Origin: Poecilobothrus nobilitatus
Taxonomy: Eukaryota > Arthropoda > Insecta > Diptera > Dolichopodidae
DNA length: 64,000 bases
Reading direction: 5' to 3'
Assembly: GCA_947095535.1 (NCBI GenBank)
Contig: OX352772.1
Location: 53,153,445 to 53,217,444, forward strand
The notes beneath the pieces are model-generated. The model was not told where the DNA came from. It searched no databases and was given only the letters and a program-made list of their open reading frames with translations. Each line of letters begins with the position of its first letter. Position 1 is the first letter of the stretch. Of the stretch, positions 37,521 through 49,889 are shown piece after piece. The position numbers were made by a program, and so were the translations under genes.

Positions 37521-39402
37521 TAAAAATTTCCTTTAATGTAAGGTATAACATTCTTCAGAAGGTGATTTTAACCAAGCTTATCTGAACTTTACTAAACATT
37601 GTCACTTTGATAGTTTAGAATTTAGATTATCTATTTACTGGTATCTAGCAAAATAATACACAAACTTTCAGATAAATTGTTATTGATCTAAAGAAAGTAA
37701 ATTTGGTCATAAATATTTCGACTTTTTATTTAAATAATTAGTGATACATACTTACAAGTTTTTGTACATTACCTACTAATAATTTTGTAAAATGTTTTAA
37801 ATTTCCTTTGAAATTATCATTTTAATTTTTTAATAAGATTTAAGATTTTAAGATTTTGATGGCATCCTAAACTCTTTTATTTCTTAAAAAGAAACTTTCA
37901 ATTGTATTCAGAATCAGTAATAATAAAAATAATTTAAAAATAAAATTTAAATTTTATATTTTAAATTTCCGGAACTTTCATTTTAATATTTTTCTGTCAA
38001 CTATTTTGTAGGTATTATACATAAATATTTATTTCAATACTAAAATATAAGTATATACAAATTATTTATCTTTATATGTATGTAAATTTTATGTATTTTC
38101 TATATGTATTTAACAATGTAATGCAAACATTTTTGTATTGCAAGGACATCACAGGAAATGCCAAAAAATTCCAAAATTTTTATTTTTTTTTGAAAATTGA
38201 AATTAAAGTTTACGAATTTTTCGCCTTTTTTTACAGGGCGTTTAATTTTAATGGAAATCAACCTACAGTTTTTTTTTTTATTTTTATTTATTTTTTATAT
38301 ATAGTCAAAAATAGGTAAACGTTACATAATCAATATGCCAAGAATTAAAGACATAAACACATAAATTTCCGGATGTATTTAAAAATATTTTTCAAATTAC
38401 AAATAAAAAAGGAGAAAAAAAATCCTGGAGACTTAAAAAGGCTGTATGCAAATCCTTACATATGAAGAATTCCCAAGAGGATTTTATCCAGATCCTTACA
38501 TATGAAAAATTCCCAATTCTCAAGGAGAAGAAAGAAAGAAAAGTTGAATTTTATCCGAATTCATAAATTTTATATTGGAATCAGCACAGGTCATTTGATG
38601 CTAAGTGTAAATGGAAAAAAAATCAGTAACTGCTGTCAAAAATTTATGAAGAAGCTGTGGACCTGTCTCAAAAGTCCCAAACGAGAAAAATCTTGAGATA
38701 CGAATAGTAAGAGGATGTCTCCTAAGAGAAAACGACACACGTTTTATGATCACCGAACACCTACCTTAAGAATTTCAAAGAGAAACTATTGATTAGATGC
38801 CAATTCTTCGCTTCTTTTATGAAATTAATTGATCAAATCTTGAAATCACAAGTAGCACGCAAATATTAACATTTATACGAATGAATATGCATTAAATAAC
38901 AGAAACAACACAAATTTTATTTATAGACAAAACAAACAAATTTTTGATGTTCTCTTTTTATCTTATGTTAATGCATTGCTCCCGAAGCTTTAACTTATAT
39001 TAAGGACCAACAATGCTAAATATTATTGATATTTATAAGAGATTTTTTAAACATCCTATACATTGCATCTTAGATGTAAATACAGAAATCCAACCCCTTT
39101 ATAAAAAAAAAAAAAAAACCTAAAACAAAACCATTTATACAAAAGGAAAATGGAATAAAGGGGAAAATCGCCGCTTAATAAATCTCAGGCGATAGTTTAA
39201 CATTCGCCAAAAATTTTTGTTCAAATTTATTTTTCTTTTTTTAACTTTTAATTTTCAATTGAATTTTTTAACAATAAAATAAATAAATAAAAAAAAAAAA
39301 TTAAATTTTACTTAAAAAATAAAAATCATTTATACAATAGCATTTATATCAAAGTTCAAAAACTACACATTCCTTTATCTTTTTTTTTTGGCAGTAATGT
39401 TT
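37521..39402. other. No gene recognised
   Basis: A 23-bp-class direct repeat (ATCCTTACATATGA.GAATTCCC) occurs near 38452 and 38490. Frames at 38076-38318 and 38502-38696 have no domain features. Confidence 0.5.
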
Positions 39403-40052
39403 ATATCCGTATGAACTATTTCTAAGGGTATAATAAATCTGACATTACGTTTGTGGTACCTTAAATGAGTCGAGCTAGATATAGTGTCAAAGGTATGGAT
39501 CGGGTCAGAATCGAATTCTGAGTCGATTAAGCCACGTACCTCCATCCGCCCTCCATCGTTATTTAAATCCAGCTTTTTAGGCCGCCGGGTTCGAACAGCT
39601 GCCATACAACTTCTTTCTTTATATGGAAATAACTTAGTATTTATTAAAGCTAGGTATCTGCAATTTTGCAAAATTATGTCGACGTACAGGTCAACAACAT
39701 CTGTAAAATTTGGTTGTACTGATGCGACAGGTTCGGGTAGCTGCGATACAACTTCTCTTTTTAAATGAAAATAACTCAGTGGTTCATTGAAGCTAGGTAT
39801 CTGAAATTTAGTGAAGAGACGTCGAGTTACATGCAAACAACTTCTGTAAAATTTGGTTGAACTGGTGCAATAGATTTGGGTAGCTGTCATACAACTCCAC
39901 AATTTATATAAATATATCTCGGCAGTTATAACGTCGGTACCAAAAAATCTGAAATTGTTTAAAAGATGATCAAGTTATATAGAAACAGGATATATTATGT
40001 TCGTACGGGTATCCCAGAGTTGACACAGTCTTGTCTACTGCACTCTTCCTCG
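39403..40052 (+). mobile_element. Mini-me-like element F
   Basis: Plus-strand order: ATATCCGTATGAACTATTTC, ACGTTTGTGGTACCTTAAAT, GAGCTAGATATAGTGTCAAA, the core CAGAATCGAATTCTGAGTCG, TAAGCCACGTACCTCCATCC, the AAATTTGGTTG and GTAGCTG modules, GGGTATCCCAGAGTTGACAC and the outboard end GTCTACTGCACTCTTCCTCG. It is complete at both ends. The (GTCC) tract is degenerate. The 175-codon minus-strand frame at 39375-39902 and the 94-codon plus-strand frame at 39484-39768 merely traverse it. Confidence 0.85.
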
Positions 40053-42167
40053 TTTTATGAAAGCGTTGGTGCAACATCAGGACACATTTAATTTTACCCT
40101 AAAGAAAAGAAAAAATAATAACACAAAAAAAGAAAAAGAAGCAGAAAGAATAAATTTTCAAAAAGAGAAATGAATATTTAACTAAAATAAGCAATGACAA
40201 TAATATATCTAGTATTTTTTTAATATTAAAAGCGATAATTTTTTGTTTTTCTAAAATAAGAAAACATATTTAAGATAATTTTAGTTTTATTCTTGAAAAA
40301 GTATATAATTAATACAAAGGCATTTATTGGCCATAATTTTCTTTTCTTGAATAATAGTTACTTTTTAACAGTCTACCGCTTTGACGCGACAAATTGCGTT
40401 TATTTTTAAAGCGAAAATGATGTTTTATATAACTGTGTTGTCATTTATAAGTACAAAAACAATGCTTTAACAGTCAAAATTAAATTTAAAGAGTTAAATT
40501 AGTTGTGACACTACAAAGTAAGTCGTTTAATTACTTTACTTATGAGTCATTCTAAAAAACATCTCCTGTCCCATTTTATTTTAAAAGAGCAGATAAAAAT
40601 ATACATACAAAAAATTTAAAGCATAATTCAGTATTTGCTTACTGCCCCGAAGATGGGGATAATTCAAATAGTACATTAATTATTTCTTCAAACAATTTTA
40701 CAGTTAGATTTATAAAACTTTCGAGTGCTTAAATTGACATTGAGGCAACTCTAAATGTTTAAATATTGATGGTTTTAATATTTAACTTAAGTACTAAAAA
40801 ATTCTAGTGGTATTCTTTTTAGAATATCTTTAACTCTATTTGTGAAATGCAACTACATTTTGATATATAATTATTAAACTTTACACAATAAGTGGCACCA
40901 GTTTAATACCAGTTTTTTTTTATACTTTACAAAATAAAATAACAATTGTAAAATACTAATTAAAACAATTTTATTTCTAGAAATGGCTCCCCCTTTAATT
41001 TCCCTTCATTATTTCAATTATATAAAGAATTAATACATTATTGATGCTTCACATTTTTAAATCTGTTAGAATCTCATATGTCTAGCAGACATTATGTGTC
41101 TTGGTAGATACATCGTTTGGAACCTTATTTGTGCGATTTAAGAATTCGACTAAAGCATTAGACTACTAGTTGAGATAATTTTTTTTTAACTGTTTTGCGA
41201 ACATTCATGTCATCATACAGTTCATTTAATTTCACATATAATTTATCTTTTCTTTACTTCAAAACTGAAATTTTCTTTTGTAAGTGCCAAATATTACCAC
41301 TTTTGAGCATGTATATGTATAAAAAATGTGTACATGTTCCATGAACAATGATTATCTCATAATCAAAATATAATTGAATAATATTCCATAGGTAAGTTTG
41401 TAAACATACACGATGAAAGTTTATAGTTTATATAAAATAACGGAAAGATCGAGATTATAGAAAAATATGTGAATTTTAATCAAAAGGAAATTTAATTAAG
41501 GTCTCAAAATATCTCTGGCATATGAGAATTTTTGAAATAATAAATTTAATAGGAAATTCCCCTTGTTCCTTCTTCAATTTCATTCTGATTTATCAGTACC
41601 ACTCTGAGAAATTTTAATAAAGTTTTCGACCTTCAACTATTCTGATACTCATAAAAAATAATAAAATAAAAATAAAATAAAATTTACATATCAAAACAAC
41701 CAAAAATGTATCCCCAATGAAACCCATATATAATATTGTGGATAAGAAGTTTGAAATTTGGCTCTTATCTCTGACTTAAAACTTTGCCTTGAAACTTTGC
41801 AAACCTCTTAATATCTTGCATGTATTCAAAATGTGTAAACGTAAAAATATAGAAAGTGCCAATTGTTAAACTTATAGACTTCGAAATAGGTCGTTTGCAT
41901 TCATAACAAACATTTATTAAAATCATATATCATATATTGAAAAATGGTATGAAGAATGAATGTGAAATTTTAACGTCCAGGATACTTCGATCTTAACTCG
42001 ATTTTCTAGACGTTAGAAGTATCTTCTATAACTTTGAAGACAAAAAGATTTAAAATCGCGACAATGTATAAAAACAAAACTCTACATTTGCCGAGGAACA
42101 TTGCCAGACATCAAAATGTTGCTAAATATATTGTACATCATATGAAAATGTTTAGTTTATTATAAAT
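40053..42167. other. AT-rich DNA without recognisable gene
   Basis: About 2.1 kb with no recognised gene, RNA or repeat structure. Confidence 0.5.
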
Positions 42168-42331
42168 TGTAAACGTCGTAAGTGGAAATTGTAAATGTCA
42201 TAAGAGGTTGTAAATACCGTAAGCGGGAATTATTATTTATTTCGACTTGTGATTTGATTTGATCCCACACTTTCTCGGTGTTTACAGAATATTTTATACA
42301 CTCTTTTCCACTAGGTCACGAAAGCTGCCAT
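42168..42331 (-). mobile_element. SINE-A copy 3, with a SINE-B-like head
   Basis: On the minus strand it starts GGCAGCTTTCGTGACCTAGT, which resembles the SINE-B head (GGGCTTTCGTAGCCTAGTGG). It then continues as SINE-A: GTAAACACCGAGAAAGTGTG, a GGGATCAAATC B box, and repeated CTTACG.C.TTTAC words. The 3' hairpin domain is partly triplicated (GTAAACGTCGTAAG, GTAAATGTCATAAG, GTAAATACCGTAAG). It appears to be a head-swapped or intermediate copy. Confidence 0.75.
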
Positions 42332-43205
42332 ACCAGATTTTATTTAAAATAAATTTTTTTTTTTGAAAATAAAAACATTCAAAAAATTATTTTATTTTAC
42401 TTTTAATTTAAGTTTCCGAACAAAAATGTCTCTAAACATAAAGAAAATACACACTTTCAACTAAATAAAATTAACTACAAGATCACGAAAAAAAAAGTAA
42501 AATATTATGTAAATATTAAAAACCAGAAATGCGATTATCAATTTATTCCAATAGCTTTTCATTAATGAAAAGTCAGGTCAGTTCGTTTTTATTTTTCATC
42601 CGTTTTCTTATACCAAAATTCCATTAAATTATGTATGTATATATAATGGTTTCTTTTAAATAAAATTACTGCTTTTTTATGCTTAGGTATAGTTATTATA
42701 TATTAAAATTTTTAAAAATCAATTTAAATTTCAACACCACAAAAAAATATTTTAATATTTTCTTTTCGTTTTAAGGTTTTTTAACTTCACATTAAACCCA
42801 CATTCAATTTTTTAATTTATTTTTTTTTTCTTTTTGTTTTTTTTTTTTTTGTGTTTTTTAGAATATTCAGCAAGAAATTTGAATTAAATAAGAAAACCAA
42901 TCTCATTACTATTAAAATCAGATATTTGTATTTTTAGTGAATTTTATAATAATTTTGAAAAAAAATATTCTCATTAACATCACTCTGTCCGTTTTACTGT
43001 CTACAAAACTTTCTATAAAGCAATCCGTTTAAGGAAAGGAAATAAAATTTTAAGTATAAATCTTATTAAAACAAAAATTTATAAAAGAACTGTTTTATAG
43101 CGTAGCTTCATCTGTAATTAGCTAAACTATTACATTTATACCGTGGAAAAATAATTTTTTCAACCATCGTAGATGCAAAATATGGGCAAATTTTTTATTT
43201 TCAGG
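42332..43205. other. AT-rich DNA without recognisable gene
   Basis: Short CTGTCCGTTTTACTGTCTAC word at about 42986; otherwise nothing. Confidence 0.5.
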
Positions 43206-44266
43206 TGTGGGTCGATTTGTTGAAAAACAATATATCGAATTAAAAATGTTGAAAAAAAAAATTTCGAATAGGAAAAATGTTGAAAATTAAAATGTCGAAA
43301 TGCACAATATATATAAATATTCTGGAAAAGGCGTATTACCCTGCTTTTTAATCTAATTTTAACATTTTGACCTAATTCAGAATCTCACATATAAATAAAT
43401 ATTCTGGAAAAAGCGTATAACCCTAATTTTGAATCCAACTCTAAATCCCTCCTAATTCAGAATCTCTCATACAAATATATAAATATTCTGGAAAAATCGT
43501 TTAACCCAAATTTTGAATTCAACTCTAAAATCCCTCCTAATTCAGAATCTCACATACAAATATAACCTATAAATATTTTGGAAAAATCGTATAACCTTGA
43601 TTTTTAATCCAACTCTAAAAGGCCAATTAACGCAGAATCTCACCTATAGATAAGTATATATAAATATTCTGTATAAGAGGAATAACCCTGATTTTGTAAC
43701 CAACTGTAAAATCCCTTCTAATTAAGGATCTTGCATATACATATATATACATTTTCTGGAAAGAGGAATACCCTTATTTTGAATCCAACTCTAAAATCTC
43801 TCCTACTTCAGAGTCTTGCATATAATGTATACACTTGTAGAAATATTCTGCAAAAGAGGAATACCCTAGCTTATTTTGAATCTAACTCTTAAACTTCTTT
43901 CAATTATTTTTATATTACATATAAATTCCAACAACAAAGCAGTTATAACAGTGGGGGTTGCCGCCCCAAACCCCCGCTATACATATTATTGAAACTCTTA
44001 TATTTTTTAAGTATATATTTCGTGAATGATAAAAGCTGATTTGTATAACTATTTCTAAAATATACTAGTTTAAAAAAAATATCGAAAAATTTTTTTCCCA
44101 ATATTGTAATTAGATATTTTTTTTTTTCAACATTTTGTTTTCGACATATTATTTTCAACAACCGGTCTTTTAACATTTTTCATTTTTACCTATTCGACAT
44201 TTTTTTTTCAACATTTTTTTTCCCACTTTTTTTTTTAACATCTTTTCTTTTGACAACACGACCGGC
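43206..44266. mobile_element. Foldback-type element 2, with TCGAATAGG/TTCAACATT arms
   Basis: The left arm (43206-43303) carries TCGATTTGTTGAAAA, ATGTTGAAAAA, TTCGAATAGGAAAAATGTTG and ATGTCGAAATG. The right arm (44117-44266) is its imperfect inverted counterpart (TTTTCAACATTTTG, TTTTTACCTATTCGACATTT, GACAACACGACC). Between them is a seven-unit core array (43318-43900), then GGGGGTTGCCGCCCCAAACC. The core is shared with foldback element 1, but the arm repeats differ completely. The minus-strand frame at 43943-44176 lies in core and arm and is not credited. Confidence 0.7.
43318..43900 (+). repeat. Core tandem array of foldback element 2, seven units of 80-92 bp
   Basis: TATTCTGGAAAA-like markers at about 43319, 43400, 43484, 43574, 43665, 43752 and 43843. 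Each is followed by ACCCTGATTTTGAATCCAAC, TCTAAAATCCCTCC and TTCAGAATCTCACATA. Units vary in the length of their internal TA tract. Confidence 0.85.
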
Positions 44267-46407
44267 TCTCTTATTGTCATATAACACGACACAAATGTTG
44301 CTGAAACAAAATTATTGATAAAATAAGTTTGATGTCAGATAACTTTTGTGTCAACATCAATTAGGCATTTTAAAGCGTCGCTATATTGAAATATTTAGGA
44401 TTTTAATGAATGAACAGTTTCATTATTAGCATCATTAGCTAATAAAAAATAAACGACACCAGCGTCAATGGCAATAAAAAATTTGAAACTTTGACAAAAG
44501 TTCGATTTATGACAATAAAGAATTTGCTCTATATTTCAAGCTAAAAACTTGTTATGTTGAGTTAAGACCAAATTTCTATTTTGTGTTCCTTTTTTAAGCG
44601 CCTCCTTTTTAATAAGAGGAGTCAAAAATTGAAGATTATTATACCACTATGAAACCTTAACATTTGTGGAAATTTTTTTAAATGTGATATGCCAAAATTA
44701 AATATGAACAAACAATATGAAAATATGAAAATCGCTTTGCTTAATTAAACTAAAGAGAGAATTAAAGAGAGAATTTTTTGATTTTTCACTTACAGACTTG
44801 CGGACAAAATTTATAACAAGAATTAGAAAATTTAAATCTTAAAATAATCGTTTTAATGTTATAAAATTGTATATGCGTTTTTGAAATCTGGACTTATAAA
44901 AACTCTTTGTTTTAAATATCATCTTATTTTTTTTTTATATGATCATATAAGTATAAATTATAATTAATTTTTGAATTAAAGAAATGTTTCTACAATACTA
45001 AATAAAAATACTAGAGTTTAGGGAAATTTAAAATTATTTCTGATTAAAAAGAAAATAATAATCAGTAAAAAATTTACAAAAAAGAAACAAAATGAAAACG
45101 TTAATAAAAACTAAATACTATCACGGTATTCATTTTAATTTTTAATTTGTTAAAATCTTTGTTTTAAGTCGTCATTATTATTATCATTTAATTTCAAATT
45201 TTTACGTTATTTTATATATGGTGATACACTATTTTTTCGAAATTGATTTCACGCTTTTTATTTTCTTTTTCTTTTTAGGTTTTAAAAAAAAATTGTTTTA
45301 ATAGATTGAATGTAATGAGCAGATTAGAATCTTACTTGATTTGTATAAACATTTTAAGATTTAATTAGGATAAAGATTTATATTTAATTCTCATATATCG
45401 GCTGATGTTAACAAGCATCTTTGAGTTACATTGAAAAAGTCTAAAATCACACTTTATACCCACTGGATAGTAACACTATCCAGCCGAGCTAGTAACCACC
45501 CGAGCTAGTAACACTAACTTCTCTCAACATTAGTCAAAATATTGAAGCAATTTTACTCTTTTATAGATATCTTTTATAGGTAATTAAATTACACTTTCTA
45601 TATTGAGCTACAATCAATAATACCTCCTCGCAAACTTTCCCAAACTACCACGGAAGACATAGCAATTTCTTATTTCTACAGTGTAGAAACTCCATAAGTG
45701 ATTTGAACTGGTTATGAAAACTTATTAATTCATTCATTGAGAACTACTTAGATGTGGACGATTCTTGCACCCCGTGTATTGCCCCCTGTCAATAATATTT
45801 CGTTCTACGAATTGCAACTATTTAAAAAGATTTATTTCTTCTTTATCCTCCAACTCTCTCTTGATATTCTATTTCCCTTCCCGTTTTCCCTCTCACATTT
45901 AGCTAAACCGACATTAGTATAAAGAAATCCAAACTTTTTAAGCTTCGAAAATTATATATCACAATTCAGCGTCAGAGCTTCAAGATGTAATTAATGTAAT
46001 TAAAAGTGAGAGAAACTACTGCATAAATAATTATCTATGCGATTTTGCATTTTTCCTCGTCAGTTTTTCATAATTTCTATAATTTTAGAATTAACATATC
46101 CACGTATTTGCAAACCAACTGAATTCTTTTATATTATATTTTTATATTATAATATGCAAAAATATTCGTTTTACATACATTATTTTTTTAAACCTTGGAG
46201 TCATATATTAATTTATATTTATATATATATATATATATTAATATATACACATATATAGAAAATCTTTAATTTCATAAAAATTGCAAATAACTTTTACGTG
46301 CTCATCCGATCTTTGAAACAGATAAACTTATTAAACTTTATTTTTTAATTCAATTAAAAAATTCTTTTAGTATAAAATTCTTACATGCAAATTTACCCAA
46401 ATATTAA
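44267..46407. other. No gene recognised
   Basis: AT-rich. It contains a perfect hairpin at 45463-45483 and a TA tract at about 46215-46240. The 73-codon frame at 46037-46258 runs into the TA tract and is not credited. Confidence 0.5.
45463..45483. other. Perfect 9-bp hairpin
   Basis: CTGGATAGT-AAC-ACTATCCAG, followed at once by a direct repeat CGAGCTAGTAAC (45486 and 45502). No poly-U or RNA gene context. Confidence 0.55.
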
Positions 46408-47301
46408 TTTTTACCGACCGCATACATTAATGTATAAGGTAGGTATTGTTTTCATACTAAAAATTTGTACCCGAGATTTTGGCAAATATGCAAATATACT
46501 CTCCGGTGTGGAGAAGGCTGTGAAAATTTTTTTATCATGATGTCCGCTGTGTGTGTGTGTGGATATGTCTGTGGGCACGTGTACAGCTAAACGACTGAGC
46601 GGATTTTTTTGCAATTTCATATTTAAAGTTTTGTCGTAAATATCTCGGATTGATAAACTTTGGGAGAAAATCGGACAAACGCAAGTGGTAGTTTACAAGT
46701 GTACTTTTTAAGTTTTTTACGAATATTTCGTAACAGAAAAATTTTATGAGAAAAATTATTAAGAAAATGTTGTTACACAAGTAAAAGGCAACAACTGAAC
46801 ATTTTTTGATCCGACTAACTTTAACTTTTATTTAATTTTTTTTCTAAGTCCAAATTTAATACATAACACTCCATATAAATTTATATGAACAATTTTTTTT
46901 GTTTCTTTTTTTTATATTTCTAAAAATTTATATACACATGTACTTATATCTATGCATATTATTCTTTTGTTGATGACATAAAATTAAAACTCTAAAATTT
47001 TTGTTAGCAGATTCAATATTAATCTTATATTTGTTTTGTATTTGTTTACATTTTTTACTTCTAATATTTTTGAATAAAAAAAAATCATGTACATTACATA
47101 ATAATGTAAATAGATGCAGGATGTATGAATGCATGCACATATATTTTTACGATTTCATTGCTTATTATTGTTATTGAATAAAACAAAATGTTGTTAAATT
47201 ATTAGAAGTTATTTTCCTTTGAAATAAATTATTATGTAAAAAAATCTATAAATTTTGGCATTGTACTTTTCGTACAGTGGCGGTCGGTCCTGTGGTGGAG
47301 A
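46408..47301 (-). mobile_element. Element X copy 2, uninterrupted
   Basis: Reverse complement of 21798-22172 joined to 23149-23645, about 890 bp. The plus-strand left end is TTTTTACCGACCGCATACAT. Near the right end is GTGGCGGTCGGTCCTGTGGT. The nonamer ACCGACCGC is therefore inverted at both ends, terminal on one side and about 14 bp inside on the other. A GT run lies at about 46547-46560. Possible coding frames (46411-46620, 46535-46780) are short and unlike any domain I know. Probably a MITE or other non-autonomous DNA element. Confidence 0.8.
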
Positions 47302-48249
47302 CACCTGATTTTTTTTTTTCAAAAATTTTCTAAAATTTTGTTTAAAACGAATATTGTGAATTTTTCGTTTTTTTTTTCGATATAAAAATAAAACTTATAT
47401 GGAAATTATAAATAAATTTTCTTTTTTAATAGAATAATTAAATGAAAATACTTTTAAAAATTCTGCATTTCTGTTCTAAATTTATTCAAAAAAATTGCAA
47501 CTTAGTGAACATGACGTATAGAATAATTTCGTCATTAGCAAAAAAAAACAAAATTTCATTTTATTTAAATCCATAAGTTATGCAATTTTATAACCACATT
47601 TGTAGCGTCATAATGCAGGAAATTAAAAGACATGTTTTTTTCTTTTTTTGTAATATAGAAAGGAAAATTAAGTTATAAAAGCAAACATTAAAACTTTAAA
47701 ATTATATCGCATCTCTTGAAATCCTTAAAATAAATTAACAAATAATGCTTCACTTAAAACGAAAAAATTTGTATATTTTTAATTATTTAACAAAAGAGAA
47801 TTACATAAATTAGTTTTAGATACTCCAAAGTTAAAGTCCAATAGTTAAGGAATAGTTGGATAGGCAAAACATATTAATAGTAATTAATTTTACTAAATAA
47901 CTTCCACAGAGGTGCTGCATTTAGTAATTAGCTAAACAGAAAGCTGTTATGTATAACTGTAGCATATTGTAATTGACTGATGCCCTTTGATTCGAAAAAT
48001 CTAAGAGATAATTTTCCTGATCAGATATTTCGTATAATAATTTTGTCCAATAAACTTTGATAAAATCAAAAATTTAACGATTTGCTTTTAAATCATAATT
48101 AATTGTGTTCATAATGAAATTGTGTTCATTTTTGTGCTCACTGATTACGTACTCTTCAAATTTTATTTTTTCTGGATTTCGTAATAATCCTGTTTATTAC
48201 AAAAATCATATTATTATAATCATAAAAAATTATTATAAAAAAGACCAAT
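47302..48249. other. AT-rich DNA without recognisable gene
   Basis: No structured features seen. Confidence 0.5.
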
Positions 48250-48411
48250 GGGGTCTCGATCATCTAGTCGGTAAGAGCGTATAAAATATGTTGTAAACAC
48301 CGAGGGAGTGGGTTTAAATACCACACACAACGTAAGAATAGTATCCCTTACGACATTTACAGCCACGTCACATTTATGTGGCAGGGGAATAAACTAAAAA
48401 CAAAAAAAAAG
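48250..48411 (+). mobile_element. SINE-A copy 4, full length
   Basis: GGGGTCTCGATCATCTAGTC head, GTAAACACCGAGGGAGTGGG, B box GGGTTTAAATACC, hairpin arms CGTAAG and CTTACGAC, TTTACAGCCACG, CACATTTATGTGGCAGGGGA and an A-rich tail. The central AAGGCTGTG arm seen in other copies is deleted. Confidence 0.85.
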
Positions 48412-49313
48412 AACCACTTTAAAACTGTTAATGCTCCAAAAAAAAAATTACCTAAAACCAATTAAAGATATAATTTTGTTTTCACATGTGTTAGATATTA
48501 CTTTAAATATTACAACTGTTAACTTTATCTAAAAGTTGTAAGTCTTAGTGAATTTCTTACGTTTTTCTAAGAAAACTAAACTTTGATTTCATTATTCTAT
48601 TAATTAGATAGATCCCATTTCAATAAATTATTTGAAACTTTTTTAAATCCATTTTATAGTCCTACATAAAAACACTTTGAAAAATTTTTTTTATTAGTTT
48701 CACTCTGTCCTTCCACCCGTCTATCTGTCCTACACAGTTTAAGATAAAATTTTAACAATTGATAAGACTCTTTAAAAAAAGCAATGTTGTGAAAATAATT
48801 TTTTATGTAGCTCCAACCGAAGGTATTACCACTCAAAGTTTCAAAAAACTCTATTCTCAAATATGTATATCTCAGGTTCTGTACATATATTGAAATTAGC
48901 AAATTTAACAAAATTTAGTTATGTGAAAACTTTTCTTTTAGTTAAAAACTTAAAAGTTTGGAAGCATAACTTACCTCAGAAGCTTTTTTGTACTTTCCCC
49001 TATTTAAGAGCTTACACCAAATAGGAAATTGTAAATTTGATATTTTTAAACACCTGCACATATTTTTTCAAAGTAAAATGCAGAAATTAAAGTTACAATA
49101 TTATAATTCTACAAGTGTTTAAAACGTTTGTTTATTATATAGGATTTCCCTAAAATTAAAGATGTGTCTCTTAATTTTTCACAATTTTTTCTTATATATA
49201 AAATTTTAAGAAAATTTATAAATTTTGATTCAAGTCACTATAAATTGTTCTTTTTTGTCTTTCCCAACATTTTCGCGTTTAAAAATTTTTGGATTTAGAT
49301 TCTTCCATGTTTA
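48412..49313. other. No gene recognised
   Basis: The 85-codon minus-strand frame at 48654-48911 lies over CTGTCCTTCCACCCGTCTAT-type sequence that could be an old mini-me remnant. No domain was recognised. Confidence 0.45.
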
Positions 49314-49889
49314 TACCCGTATGAACTATGTTCAACAAGAGTATAATAAACTTGCCATTACGCTTGTGACACCTTAAAAGAGTCAAGCTAGATATAGGGT
49401 CAAAGGTATGGATCGACTCAGAAACGAATTCTGAATCGATTAGCCATGTACGTCGTCCGTCCGTCCGCACGATAACACAAAAAATAAAGGACCTATGAAG
49501 CTGACTTTTTTTTTACGTCACTTTCACAATATTATTATTTTCGCTATTTAAATCTAACATTTTCGGCCGGGTTCGAATAACTGTCTTACAACTTCTTTCT
49601 TTATATGGAAATAACTCAGTACCTATTTAAGCTAGGTATCTGAAATTTTGCAAAATAGTGTCAAGTTACAGGCCAACAAAATCTGTAAAATTTGGTTCTG
49701 CTGGTACAATAGATACGGGTAGCTGTTATACTACTCTACAATTTACATAAATATATCTTGGTAGTTAACGTCGGTACTAAAATATCTGAAATTTTTTTAA
49801 AGATGATCAAGTTTTATAGAAACAGGATATATTACGTACATAAGGGTATCCCAGAGTTGGCACAGTCTACTCTACTGCAATCTTACTCG
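49314..49889 (+). mobile_element. Mini-me-like element G, both ends present
   Basis: ATACCCGTATGAACTATGTT end, TAGATATAGGGTCAAAGGTA, core CAGAAACGAATTCTGAATCG, ATGTACGTCGTCCGTCCGTC, GCACGATAAC, then the GTAGCTG and AAATTTGGTT modules, GGGTATCCCAGAGTTGGCAC and outboard end TCTACTCTACTGCAATCTTA. The 63-codon minus-strand frame at 49279-49470 is a by-product. Confidence 0.85.

Noticed and set aside
39375..39902. 175-codon minus-strand frame
   Set aside because: It lies entirely within mini-me-like element F. Shorter frames also cross homologous parts of elements C, E and G without a conserved reading frame.
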